The notes under the pieces were generated by a model. It was not told the origin of the DNA and searched no databases. It saw only the letters and a program-made list of their open reading frames with translations. Positions 10,101 to 16,706 of a stretch of 64,000 nucleotides of DNA are shown in pieces. This stretch comes from CAZFLM01 sp964519955 (GTDB taxonomy: Bacteria; Armatimonadota; Chthonomonadetes; Chthonomonadales; CAJBBX01): contig CAZFLM010000010.1 of the NCBI GenBank assembly GCA_964519955.1, forward strand, positions 59,691 to 123,690. The letters run 5' to 3'. A program made the translations under genes and the position numbers. The first letter of the stretch is position 1. Each line of letters begins with the position of its first letter.

Positions 10101-10139
10101 GGCCAGGAGCGCGAACATGATAGAGGAGCGGAAAGGCAT
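7068..10139 (-). CDS. Large secreted GH5-like glycoside hydrolase
   Basis: This 1023-residue protein has a signal peptide (MPFRSSIMFALLALPAACQA). Beta-rich domains occupy roughly residues 25-375, a TIM barrel about 380-720, and a carbohydrate-binding-like C-terminus. Barrel signatures include AWEFWNEVP near residue 557, the likely acid/base Glu of a clan-A hydrolase, and LLAEFGIDW near 643, the likely nucleophile. Related proteins are annotated as cellulase-family or DUF5060-type enzymes; the substrate is unknown. It is the last gene of a minus-strand row. The final ~35 residues after VRCAR do not look like the rest: they run through a dispersed hairpin repeat and into the antisense of the PilZ gene. 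Confidence 0.8.
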   Translation of the reverse strand: MPFRSSIMFALLALPAACQAQLNVAIEPLGQIREVRVGDVVYLTDLAVAINKPGWTGILVDQRRPDPGSVQVERNGARTTYSLTMSGEGAPIRLRETAEVAPDRVTVRYELTAEKDVPVECVLVQGLMPTAVHAGKTRYVEADGMGTQGLCPAELNAGNYLIVGGRAADWIGFGHPGGTALRVIPEAMDLQFQDNRKWDTPAFGLLATTGSGKLAAGKTVRFALTFAADTLAKLDTEARVMALNDPATLKLGDNRPLRLGAVKLDHGSVAAYDRLEATIELAATYGNPFDADEIAVDALITTPGGRTVTVPCFYYVPMKLTTRSGGERLGVDGTPGFRLRYTPLAPGRYRLVVRAADRSGTAKSSAITFTATAKHGSGFIRVAKAAPRYFAYDDGKPYFAVGENVCWSGWRSPIADYTKWLKGLGAAGGNWARLWLAFNEKGLEWMPAPTPKAGIGSYLGLGRYAQDNAWRLDRVVDLARQNGVRVMLCLGTYGEFTEGGFFGEGSWISNPYNAMNGGPCATSADFWTNERARKLYKQRLRYLIARWGYSPDLFAWEFWNEVPATPEGNVWIAEMAAYLKQHDPNRHLVSTTYGDAGTWRCADIDFSMKHMYGQAGNVADFTSRIADEAREGLSHGKPYLLAEFGIDWQTDDGKWDPKGLGISMRNGAWASMMVGSAGTSMLWYWDGYVHPKDLYHVLTPVGKFAATVNWAKERFAPVQGIQVAASASAPETFSDVLIPADVEWGITPSAEYTVRRDGTVQGGPVAMTIGSPSRANPKELHQKLTWNVDMPAAGKVVLRLGNVCSAAHPVIAVDGDVRYDKALAAGEPGKGPWKSARYLEQYKIWVADYDEEIALDVPAGKHAITVANAAGDWFQIRSVAIAAYRSSRYPDVNALGLASDRLVLLWVHNRQSTWRTAYDGKTPGVLSGLRASVPVKGGGTWRVEWWNTVTGEVVRRDTVAAKGGVLSLAAPDFSTDLAVRCARAVGWLARGWYWMGTDAHRTTALVKATPLRPGSSAATAAAH
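7139..7158 (-). repeat. 3'-end hairpin repeat, copy A
   Basis: Read on the minus strand, a seven-base stem GATGGGC/GCCCATC encloses the loop ACGGAC. The following CGCACCACAGCGCT matches the flank of the copy at 20624. It lies inside the translated C-terminal tail of the GH5-like gene, where other copies lie just after stop codons. Confidence 0.6.
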
Positions 10140-10168
10140 GTAGGTGTTCCTCGATTGGGGGTAGTGGC

Positions 10169-10555
10169 CTATCGGGCGCCATACGCTAGCAGGAGCTTCT
10201 GGATGTCGCCCCGGCGTTGGTCCCGCGCGTGAGCGAGAGCCGTCCGGCCATGGTCATCCTTCGCGTTTGGATCGGCGCCACGGCCGAGGAGGTACCGCAC
10301 CAGGTCGGCTCTGCCCGCCATGCTCGCGGCGGCAAGGGGCGTCAGGTGCGTCTCGAACCCGGTGCGGCTCAGGTACGGATCCCACCGCGCCAAGCTCCGG
10401 GCTGCGGGACCATCGCCCCGCAGGATCGCCACCACCAGGTCATCGTGCCGACCCTCGACCTCCAGGTAGCCGGTCACGCCAAGCACGCCCACGCCGACCA
10501 GCGCCGCGAGCGCGGTGCCCAGGAGCCGGGTCCGGCGCCGCCAATCAGCTCGCAT
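10169..10555 (-). CDS. Small membrane-anchored ankyrin-repeat protein
   Basis: The 128-residue protein has one N-terminal membrane segment (about residues 8-30, TALAALVGVGVLGVTGYL). It ends with roughly two ankyrin repeats (LTPLAAASMAGRADLVRYLL, then GADPNAKDDHGRTALAHA). The ankyrin part should face one side of the membrane and bind a protein partner, which is unknown. The start at 10555 is chosen because GGAGGAGG lies about nine bases upstream; a longer frame overlapping the DinB gene lacks such a site. It sits 28 bases after the DinB-like gene and 29 before the GH5-like gene, all on the same strand. Confidence 0.7.
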   Translation of the reverse strand: MRADWRRRTRLLGTALAALVGVGVLGVTGYLEVEGRHDDLVVAILRGDGPAARSLARWDPYLSRTGFETHLTPLAAASMAGRADLVRYLLGRGADPNAKDDHGRTALAHARDQRRGDIQKLLLAYGAR

Positions 10556-10583
10556 GACGTCAGGTCCTCCTCCCGGCGCCGCC

Positions 10584-11075
10584 CTACCCAACCCAGTCCA
10601 CGTCGACGCCGGCCAGGCGGCAGTGCTCGGCGATCTGAGCGGCGTGCTCCTGGGTGTGGCGGATGTTCAGGATCTGGTGATCCAGCTTCGGCATCCGGTA
10701 CCACGGGAAGCCGCACTCCGGCGCGTCCAGATCGAGCCGGTCGACGCCCGCATCGATCATGCCGTCCACGGCGAGCCAGTACTCCAGCATTTCCGCCTTG
10801 GTGTACGGCTCGACGACGCGCGGCATGTCATGGGGCGGCCACGGCATCCTCTCCAGGCTCTCGCACTCCTCGCGGTGACCCTCCCACGGCTGGAAGCCCT
10901 CCACGCCCGGCTTCAGGTAGAAGTGAGTGAAGAGGAGCGCGTGGCTGGCGATGCGCCAGACGGTCCGCGGGTGCTCGCCGGAGAGCCACACATCCTCCGG
11001 GCACCGCTCGATCGCTTGCTTCAGCATCGCCAGTGCCGCGTGATACTGCCCCTTCAGTGCCGCATTCACGTCCAT
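10584..11075 (-). CDS. DinB-like (DfsB fold) protein
   Basis: The 163-residue helical protein carries histidines in the arrangement typical of the DinB/YfiT-like four-helix family: WRIASHALLFTHFYL near residues 40-55 and NIRHTQEHAAQIAEH near 136-150. These proteins usually bind a metal through three histidines; many are thiol-transferases or have no known role. An AGGGAG sequence lies before the ATG. The gene follows a 51-residue membrane peptide by 17 bases, which suggests a shared transcript. Confidence 0.8.
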   Translation of the reverse strand: MDVNAALKGQYHAALAMLKQAIERCPEDVWLSGEHPRTVWRIASHALLFTHFYLKPGVEGFQPWEGHREECESLERMPWPPHDMPRVVEPYTKAEMLEYWLAVDGMIDAGVDRLDLDAPECGFPWYRMPKLDHQILNIRHTQEHAAQIAEHCRLAGVDVDWVG

Positions 11076-11092
11076 GACTGACTCCCTTCAGA

Positions 11093-11248
11093 CTAAGCGC
11101 GGCCGCGCCGCCACACCCGCCACAGCACGGCGCCCACGCACAACACCCCGACGCAGATCAGCACCGGCCCACACGCGCGCCAGTCGACCTCGATCCGGAT
11201 AGCCGTTATCGCCGGCCCCTGGGTCACCTGGCTGTGGACGGCCCGCAT
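11093..11248 (-). CDS. 51-residue single-pass membrane peptide
   Basis: This short frame starts with ATG seven bases after the stop of the GH20-like gene and ends 17 bases before the DinB start. The product has a polar N-terminal half, a hydrophobic segment of about 17 residues (CGPVLICVGVLCVGAVL), and a basic tail WRVWRRGRA. Under the positive-inside rule the C-terminus would be cytoplasmic. The tight spacing to both neighbours and the clean membrane segment argue that it is real, but no ribosome site is obvious and translation would depend on coupling. Confidence 0.5.
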   Translation of the reverse strand: MRAVHSQVTQGPAITAIRIEVDWRACGPVLICVGVLCVGAVLWRVWRRGRA

Positions 11249-11255
11249 CGCGCGC

Positions 11256-12209
11256 TCACCTTCCCACCCACCACGCCCGCGCCGCGGCCAACTGGTCGAT
11301 CGCCGCCGTATGCTTCGGCATCAGTTCCGGCAGCGTGGCCTGCCAGGGCGTCTGCAGGAAGCCGAGGAGCGACGCGGGCGGCACCTGATCCGCGCAGAAG
11401 CGCACCGTGGCCTCGAAGTTGGCCGGGCTCGACCAGTTGCTGCCCGTCGGGATCTGCTCGTAGCCGGCGCGCGCCAGGTCCAGGTAGGCCAGGTACGCCT
11501 CGCGGTACTCCAGCGGCCCGGCCTCGGTGCGGGGCTCACCGATCTGGAACGACGGCTCGTAGTACCAGTTGCTCTGCACGACGGACCTCGGCATGTTCGC
11601 GTAGAACTCGTCCGGGTGCGTCCACACCTTGTCGGACCAGACCCACGCGCGGGAGCCGCCCTTCCCGACGGCCTCCACGAGGAGCAGCAGATCGTGCCAC
11701 CACAGCTCGTGCTGCCGCATCACCGCGTAGGCGTAGTGCTGCTGGTGGGCGGCGGTCTCCTCGTCCATGCCCAGGTGGAACAGCTCCGGCCCGCCAAACA
11801 GGTCGATCGTCTCGGCGATGAGGTCGCGGCAGACGCGGTAGTAGGCCGGCGTCGAGACGCAGCGCGAATACTCGCCCAGCCAGGCGTCGTGCGCGGTGGA
11901 GAAGTTCAGCTTGGGCACCGGCGCGATGCCCAGGTCGCGCAGGCGCTGCAGCTCGTCCCGGAGGCGCGGCTGGATCCACGCGCCCTCGACCGCGATCTCC
12001 GGGTGGCTGGCAAAGTGCACCCCGTCGCCCACGTCGATCAGCGCCATGTCGACGCCGGCCTTCGCCATCCGCTCGACCACCTCGCGCCACGCACCGTCAT
12101 CGCAACGCAGGTACGGCCGATAGACGCCATACCCCGACTCGGCCCAGTGCCCCCCTTCGCGGTCGCACCACATGTTCAGGCTCAGGTTCAGCATGTACGC
12201 CCAGCGCAT
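11256..12209 (-). CDS. GH20-like TIM-barrel protein
   Basis: The 317-residue protein has no signal peptide at the chosen start. It shows a barrel pattern with paired searches along strands (MALIDVGDGVHF, APVPKLNFSTAHDAWL) and the motif LFHLGMDEE near residue 147, which resembles the Asp-Glu acid pair of GH20 hexosaminidases. Related proteins are mostly uncharacterised. The start at 12209 is taken as the first ATG with protein-like sequence; upstream in-frame codons translate a short tandem repeat and were dropped. It heads the minus-strand row that ends at the GH5-like gene. Confidence 0.65.
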   Translation of the reverse strand: MRWAYMLNLSLNMWCDREGGHWAESGYGVYRPYLRCDDGAWREVVERMAKAGVDMALIDVGDGVHFASHPEIAVEGAWIQPRLRDELQRLRDLGIAPVPKLNFSTAHDAWLGEYSRCVSTPAYYRVCRDLIAETIDLFGGPELFHLGMDEETAAHQQHYAYAVMRQHELWWHDLLLLVEAVGKGGSRAWVWSDKVWTHPDEFYANMPRSVVQSNWYYEPSFQIGEPRTEAGPLEYREAYLAYLDLARAGYEQIPTGSNWSSPANFEATVRFCADQVPPASLLGFLQTPWQATLPELMPKHTAAIDQLAAARAWWVGR

Positions 12210-12577
12210 GTTCGGTCTCCTCGGGCCGGTGGCGTGAGTGACAAGTGACAAGTGACAAGTGGCACGTGACGGCGCGTGACAGTTCGCGTCGCGCAGCCAA
12301 CGGGGCGGCCCCGTCCCTCCACGCACAACGTTCCGAAGCGCGACAGTCATGGAGCGCGTGGGCCGTCACCGCGAGCACGCCGCACCGCCCGCCACGCCGC
12401 CTGCCGACTACAACAGACCGGTCGCTCACGCTCCCGGCTCGGAACATGGTTGCGGCAGACGAGCGCATGATGCACCCCATTTCGCCAGGTGCGGCCGCCT
12501 TCCTGCTCGATGCCGCAGGAACCTGCCTACGCCCGGCGAACTGAGGGGCAGGGCGGGTGCTCAGTGAGGAGAACGGG
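12210..12577. other. Divergent intergenic region with GTGACAA tract
   Basis: No convincing gene lies between the GH20-like gene and the oxidoreductase. Positions 12234-12280 hold a degenerate tandem of GTGACAA units (three near-perfect copies, then decayed GTGAC units). The remainder should contain the two divergent promoters, but I cannot pick out convincing boxes. Confidence 0.6.
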
Positions 12578-13588
12578 ATGCTGCGAATGGCACTAGTAGG
12601 GTGCGGCGGGATGGCGCGGACGCATCGCGAACGGTTCGGCGCGCTGGGCGACCGCATGAAGCTGACCGCGACAGTGGACCTCGACATCGAGCGCGCGCGG
12701 GAGGCTGCCGAGGCGACGGGCGCGCCGCTGGCCACCGCCGACCTGGACGAGGCGCTGCCCCACTGCGACGCGGTCCTCCTCTCCATCCCGCACCACGAGC
12801 ACCACCCGATCGGCATGCGGTGCCTGGCGGCGGGCAAGCACGTGCTGATGGAGAAGCCCCTCGCCAACACGGAGGCGGAGTGCATCGAGCTGATCGACGA
12901 AGCCGACCGCCGCGGCCTGACGCTGATGGTCGGCTACTGCATGCGCTTCCACCCGCTCGTGGTGCGCGTGAAGGAGCTGATCGACGCGAGGACCTATGGC
13001 GAGTGCTTCCACGTGTCGATCTGGACGGAGCAGCACACCGAGTTCCCACCGGATAGCTGGGCGTCCTCCGCGGCGAAGCTCGGCGGCGGCCAGTTCTTCA
13101 GCCACGGCTGCCATTACGTCGACATCCTGCTCCACTACCTGGGCAACCCGGTAACGGGCCTCCATGTGGGCACGAACCTGGGCACGCCGTGGATGGAGCG
13201 CGAGGGCACGAGCGACGCCGTCATCCGCTTCGAGAGCGGGGCGCTCGGTTACCACGCGGGCACGTGGGGCGCGAAGGGCAGCCGCCTCGGCTACGCCATC
13301 CACGCGCAGTGCACCGAGGGCATGATCGAGGCGGACATCAGCCACGGGAAGCTCGCGGTGCTGCGGGACGGCGGCGAGGAGGTGCTGCTGGAGGGCGACG
13401 CGGGGAGCAAGTACCAGGAGAAGGAGATCGCGCACTTCATCGACTGCGTGGAGACCGGCGCCCGCCCCCTCACCGACGGCCCGAGCAGCCTCCAGGGCCT
13501 TCGGGTCATCTGGCGCATGTACGAAGCCGAGCGCACCGGGGTGATGGCGGACCTGCGAGGCCTGGGCCTCGATCAGCCCTGGCGGTAG
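12578..13588 (+). CDS. Gfo/Idh/MocA-family NAD(P)-dependent oxidoreductase
   Basis: The 336-residue protein has the Rossmann start ALVGCGGMARTHRERF, the family motif HVLMEKPLANT near residue 94 with the catalytic-type EKP, and a C-terminal alpha/beta domain containing SHGCHYVDILLHYLG. Members oxidise or reduce sugars and inositols, so a role in carbohydrate catabolism fits the neighbourhood. The substrate cannot be read from sequence. The ATG at 12578 is preferred to an upstream GTG because GAGGAG lies six bases before it. It is convergent with the small gene at 13657. Confidence 0.85.
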   Translation: MLRMALVGCGGMARTHRERFGALGDRMKLTATVDLDIERAREAAEATGAPLATADLDEALPHCDAVLLSIPHHEHHPIGMRCLAAGKHVLMEKPLANTEAECIELIDEADRRGLTLMVGYCMRFHPLVVRVKELIDARTYGECFHVSIWTEQHTEFPPDSWASSAAKLGGGQFFSHGCHYVDILLHYLGNPVTGLHVGTNLGTPWMEREGTSDAVIRFESGALGYHAGTWGAKGSRLGYAIHAQCTEGMIEADISHGKLAVLRDGGEEVLLEGDAGSKYQEKEIAHFIDCVETGARPLTDGPSSLQGLRVIWRMYEAERTGVMADLRGLGLDQPWR

Positions 13589-13656
13589 GGGTGTGACGAT
13601 CAGGGAACGATGTCGAGCGCGCTGCCGAACCGGGTCCGGGCAAGGAAGCCATCGCC

Positions 13657-14031
13657 CTACAGGTCGAACCCCTGCCTGCGGTACTTGTCGAGGATCGGAT
13701 CACCCCTGTCGCTATCGCCGGGGCTAGCGGCTGCAGCCAGCTCCCGGGCCTGCTGAAGCAGTTCGTCGAGGGTCGCGGCAAACGCATCATCCGCCAGTGT
13801 CGACATCTGCGCCCCGCCCGGCACAACCTCACCGCTGTCTAGCACCCCCACATAGCCAGACAGGAAGTCGAGCATCGTGCCTCCTTCGGCATCGGGCGGG
13901 GTAAAGGTGCCGTTGCCGGCAACCGACTGGCGCAGCTTGTCTAGCGCCCACAGCTCCGGGGTGGTTCCCTGCCGGGCCGCTTCCTCGGTGGCTACCTGCT
14001 CAAGCTCCGGCGGCAAAGTGATCGTGACCAT
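13657..14031 (-). CDS. Small antitoxin-like protein with C-terminal KYRRQGFDL
   Basis: The 124-residue protein begins MVTITLPPELEQVATEEAARQGTT, a beta-strand/helix opening like ribbon-helix-helix or antitoxin proteins. It ends with LDKYRRQGFDL. The start at 14031 has GGAGGG five bases upstream; a longer frame antisense to the DUF5131 gene was rejected. It is the last gene of the minus-strand TcmP/DUF5131 island, 58 bases after DUF5131. The C-terminal motif recurs in the gene at 16167. No adjacent toxin is recognisable, so antitoxin is an inference from shape only. Confidence 0.6.
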   Translation of the reverse strand: MVTITLPPELEQVATEEAARQGTTPELWALDKLRQSVAGNGTFTPPDAEGGTMLDFLSGYVGVLDSGEVVPGGAQMSTLADDAFAATLDELLQQARELAAAASPGDSDRGDPILDKYRRQGFDL

Positions 14032-14089
14032 AGCACCCTCCATGCGTCGCGCGCGCGTCGCACACCACACCATTCCACACGAGCGCGAT

Positions 14090-14818
14090 CTACAGCGCCA
14101 ACTCCATCTGCGCCGGGCGCGGGTACTCGTCCCACGTCCGCCCGTCCAGCACGCGGCCCGCCGCCTTCTTGTTGACGCCGCCCCACTGCTTGAAGAAGAA
14201 CGCCACGCCCTGCGCCACGCAGTCGTCCCGCACCGCGCGCACCCACTCCTCGCGCATCGGCCGCGCACCAGGCCCGGACTCGCCCCCCACGATCACCCAG
14301 TCGATGCCGGCCAGGTCGAGGCGGGGCAGCGGGCCGATGAGGGGCTCGACGGAGAGGAACTTCACGTGCGCAGGCGTTCCGCGCAGCCGGTCGACGCGCC
14401 ACACGGCGTCCGCGTTCTCGACGCTCACGCCCATCCAGATGTGCGGCGCCCAGGGCAGCTCCGGCGCCAGCTCAGCCAGCAGGTCCGCGCGCTTGGTCAG
14501 CACCTGGTACTGGTGCCAGTCCGCCAGCCGCATCACCTCGAACACGCGCCGGATGAACTCGACCGGCACCTCCTCGTGGAAGAGGTCCGACATCGAGTTC
14601 ACGAAGATGCGCCGCGCCCGCTTCCAGCCCAGCGGCAGGTCCAGCATGTGCTCGTGCAGCGTCACACGGAACCCGTTGCGGTAGTTCGCCTGCCCCATCG
14701 CCTGCAGCCGCACCGCCATCCGCTCGGCGTAGCAGTGCTTGCACCCCGCGCTGACCTTGGTGCACCCGGTCACGGGGTTCCACGTCGCGTCAGTCCATTC
14801 AATACATGAGAAGGCCAA
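14090..14818 (-). CDS. Three-Cys-motif DUF5131 (phage Gp37/Gp68-type) protein
   Basis: The protein has the family opening IEWTDATWNPVTGC, then the three-cysteine cluster GCTKVSAGCKHCYAE (C19, C26, C29 from the preferred start). Further conserved segments are RIFVNSMSDLFHE, WVIVGGESGPGARPM and FFFKQWGG. The fold is thought to resemble radical-SAM enzymes with an altered iron-sulphur motif; no reaction is established. Two starts are possible: GTG at 14860, overlapping tcmP by 37 bases, or TTG at 14818, five bases after the tcmP stop with an AGGTAGGG ribosome site. The latter makes the N-terminus begin MAFSCIEWTD, close to the family norm, and is chosen here. Confidence 0.85.
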   Translation of the reverse strand: MAFSCIEWTDATWNPVTGCTKVSAGCKHCYAERMAVRLQAMGQANYRNGFRVTLHEHMLDLPLGWKRARRIFVNSMSDLFHEEVPVEFIRRVFEVMRLADWHQYQVLTKRADLLAELAPELPWAPHIWMGVSVENADAVWRVDRLRGTPAHVKFLSVEPLIGPLPRLDLAGIDWVIVGGESGPGARPMREEWVRAVRDDCVAQGVAFFFKQWGGVNKKAAGRVLDGRTWDEYPRPAQMELAL

Positions 14819-14823
14819 CAGCC

Positions 14824-15933
14824 CTACCTTGGGAACGTGACCAGTGTGCTTGGCGGGCACTGATTCTGTCTGCGGTGCCTATCCGTACGGTCGGTCTCGA
14901 CCAGGCGCGCCATATCCATGGCCTTGACGGCGTCCTGGTAGTTCTTCATCACGTAGGGAGTGCCCACGTTGTGCGCGTGGAACAGGTCTTCGACCGACAT
15001 TGAGCAGCCGCGGTAGCGCACGAGTAGCAGTCCCTGAAGATCGTCCAGAGGCCGACCGTACTCAAACAGCACCGGGAAGCGCCTGTCAGCAGGGCTGTAG
15101 CAGAACGAGGCGACGCCCTGCTCGCTCGAGGAACTCTCGCGGGCCATTATGTCCTTCATGATCTCGTAGCCGCGCGCGTGCTTGCTGACGAAGACAAGGT
15201 GATGGCTCGTCCGCTTGCCCGCGTCGTTCCGGAACGTGAATGGCAGGATGTACCGCTTGCCGGATGGGTTCAACGCCTCACAGAGAGCCTGGAGGACCGC
15301 CAAGTCGCCATCAGCCGCTGACCCGAGCTGGGGCAGGGAGCGACGCAGGTCCGCTGCCCTTGCCTCGCCGAACAGGGCGTCCATGTGCTCCTGTACCAGA
15401 GGATTGCTCAGACCCATCCTGATGCGGTTGTAGTTGAAGAAGAAGATGCACTCGCATGCCCAGTCCTTCACGACCGAGTTCACTAGCCCGAGGGACAGGC
15501 CCTTATAGCCCCACGGGTCGACAAAGAACAGCGTCGGGACGAGTTTCATGGTCTCGAACTCGCGGACCATCTCCGTGCCGACTTCGTGGGCCATCACGAT
15601 CGGCTGGTGCTTGAGCTGGTCTACGCCGGCAACCTCGAGGATAGCGCTCTGAAGGCTGCCGGTGTTCGCCGTGTCCTTGTCGTTGAAGACACACACGAGC
15701 CGATCACGAAGAACGGGATCTGCGACGGCTCTCTCGACGACGAGAACTGGTGTCGACCTGGTTCCGTCCTGGTACCTGCCAGGTCCTGCGAACAGGTCCA
15801 AGTACGCGATCTTCGGAGCCTTGCCGGCACCCGTGATGACCTTCGCCCAGGCACCGAAGTACTTCGACACGATCGCCGACTTCACTTGCGACTGCTCACG
15901 CGCTTCTTCGAAGAACGAGTTAGTTGCCGCCAT
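14824..15933 (-). CDS. tcmP: Three-Cys-motif partner protein TcmP
   Basis: The 369-residue protein matches the TcmP family, which regularly sits beside three-Cys-motif (DUF5131) proteins. Key segments are AYLDLFAGPGRYQDG near residues 43-57, resembling a methyltransferase-like nucleotide-binding turn; LFFVDPWGYKGLSL near 135; and ECIFFFNYNRIRMGL near 160. The function of TcmP is unknown. The downstream DUF5131 gene starts within five bases, so the two are translationally linked. A short palindrome lies about 110 bases upstream of the start. Confidence 0.88.
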   Translation of the reverse strand: MAATNSFFEEAREQSQVKSAIVSKYFGAWAKVITGAGKAPKIAYLDLFAGPGRYQDGTRSTPVLVVERAVADPVLRDRLVCVFNDKDTANTGSLQSAILEVAGVDQLKHQPIVMAHEVGTEMVREFETMKLVPTLFFVDPWGYKGLSLGLVNSVVKDWACECIFFFNYNRIRMGLSNPLVQEHMDALFGEARAADLRRSLPQLGSAADGDLAVLQALCEALNPSGKRYILPFTFRNDAGKRTSHHLVFVSKHARGYEIMKDIMARESSSSEQGVASFCYSPADRRFPVLFEYGRPLDDLQGLLLVRYRGCSMSVEDLFHAHNVGTPYVMKNYQDAVKAMDMARLVETDRTDRHRRQNQCPPSTLVTFPR

Positions 15934-16043
15934 CGGCCATCCTCCATCTTGGGCTGGATGCGACTAACGCCTCAATATCAACGCACGCGGCGCGACTGAA
16001 CGTGATCCTAAGGCAGGGACACGGCGACAGATACCAGACATAA

Positions 16044-16063
16044 GCGTACTTACATAAGTATGC
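16044..16063. promoter_or_regulatory. Palindrome upstream of tcmP
   Basis: TACTTA-CA-TAAGTA (16047-16060) forms a perfect six-base inverted repeat with a two-base spacer. It extends by GC/GC at the ends with one mismatch. It is AT-rich in a GC-rich context and lies between the tcmP start (15933) and the end of the small upstream gene (16167). It could be an operator or promoter element for tcmP; no protein is assigned. Confidence 0.4.
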
Positions 16064-16166
16064 ACATGGAACAGACCACTGTCAAGGCAGTCGGCGAGGG
16101 CCGCCCGTGCGAGCGATGCAAACCCGGCTCCGGTGCAAACAGCCCAAGCAACCGCCGCCTCCGCGG

Positions 16167-16511
16167 TCACTCACGACAGCGCGGTAGCCAAGCTGGCCCC
16201 TCCAGCGCAATCCGCTCGATCTCGTCGATCTCCTCCTCGGTCAGGCCGGCGTAGACCCGTGTGGCGAGCGCCAGCACGACGTCGGCGCGCGATGGCGCTT
16301 CTGCGGGACCAGCCGTGTCGTCGAGCGCGAACCCCTGCTTCTGGTACTTCTCGACGATCACGTCGTCGAATGCGGCCCGTTCGCTGGGCGCAGGCGCATC
16401 GCCAGGACCGAGGTTCAGCGACCGCGCCCTCTCGACAAGGCGCTGCGCCGCCGCGTGCAGTCGTGCCTGCTCATCCGACCCGTCAGCCGCTTCGTCCAGA
16501 TCACTCGCCAT
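16167..16511 (-). CDS. Small acidic protein with internal KYQKQGFAL motif
   Basis: The 114-residue acidic, helical protein contains VEKYQKQGFALDD near residue 53. This matches the C-terminal LDKYRRQGFDL of the gene at 13657. A second part, VLALATRVYAGLTEEEIDEIERIAL, follows the motif. The ATG has GGAGGACGGGG directly upstream. It lies upstream of tcmP on the same strand but is separated by 233 bases that include a palindrome. Antitoxin or adaptor roles are possible; the family is not recognised. Confidence 0.55.
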   Translation of the reverse strand: MASDLDEAADGSDEQARLHAAAQRLVERARSLNLGPGDAPAPSERAAFDDVIVEKYQKQGFALDDTAGPAEAPSRADVVLALATRVYAGLTEEEIDEIERIALEGPAWLPRCRE

Positions 16512-16591
16512 CCCCGTCCTCCTGCCAACCGCGTAGGCGCAACGTAGCTCGCATACCTATCCTACCTTCCCCAACCACTACGGTCAAGCCC

Positions 16592-16643
16592 AGCCATCCC
16601 CCATCCCCCACCCCCAAGTCCCAAGTCCCAGATCCCAACTCCC
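16592..16643. repeat. Short-period intergenic tract (CCCAAGT type)
   Basis: Runs of ATCCCCC and CCCAAGT units, decaying into AGATCCCAACTCCC, lie directly upstream of the LacI promoter. The reverse complement (ACTTGGG units) recurs at 18955 and the same strand type at 19775, so it belongs to a dispersed tract family. Confidence 0.6.
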
Positions 16644-16673
16644 TTGACCCCACCACCCCCAACCAGGTACTAT
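16644..16673 (+). promoter_or_regulatory. Sigma-70-type promoter of the LacI gene
   Basis: TTGACC at 16644-16649 and TACTAT at 16668-16673 are separated by 18 bases, a good match to a housekeeping promoter. The LacI-family start codon follows 33 bases after the -10 box. Confidence 0.65.
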
Positions 16674-16688
16674 GGTAACGTTACCATA
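16671..16688. promoter_or_regulatory. LacI-family operator (perfect 18-bp palindrome)
   Basis: TATGGTAACGTTACCATA is a perfect palindrome with a central CG, as in LacI/GalR-family operators. It begins in the last three bases of the -10 box and covers the expected transcription start. It lies 18 bases before the regulator's own start codon, so autorepression is the simplest reading. Confidence 0.75.
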
Positions 16689-16706
16689 CGACGAAGCGAG
16701 CGCGGG

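Noticed and set aside
8310..10232. A 640-codon plus-strand open frame opposite the GH5-like gene
   Set aside because: It is the antisense of a clear secreted enzyme, is Arg/Ala/Val-rich without protein motifs, and arises from high GC content.
12234..12280. GTGACAA repeats as iteron-like origin
   Set aside because: Only a few short decaying units and no replication gene nearby; similar tracts occur at other gaps.
16060..16254. Plus-strand 64-codon frame near the tcmP palindrome
   Set aside because: It overlaps the gene at 16167 antisense and has no ribosome site.
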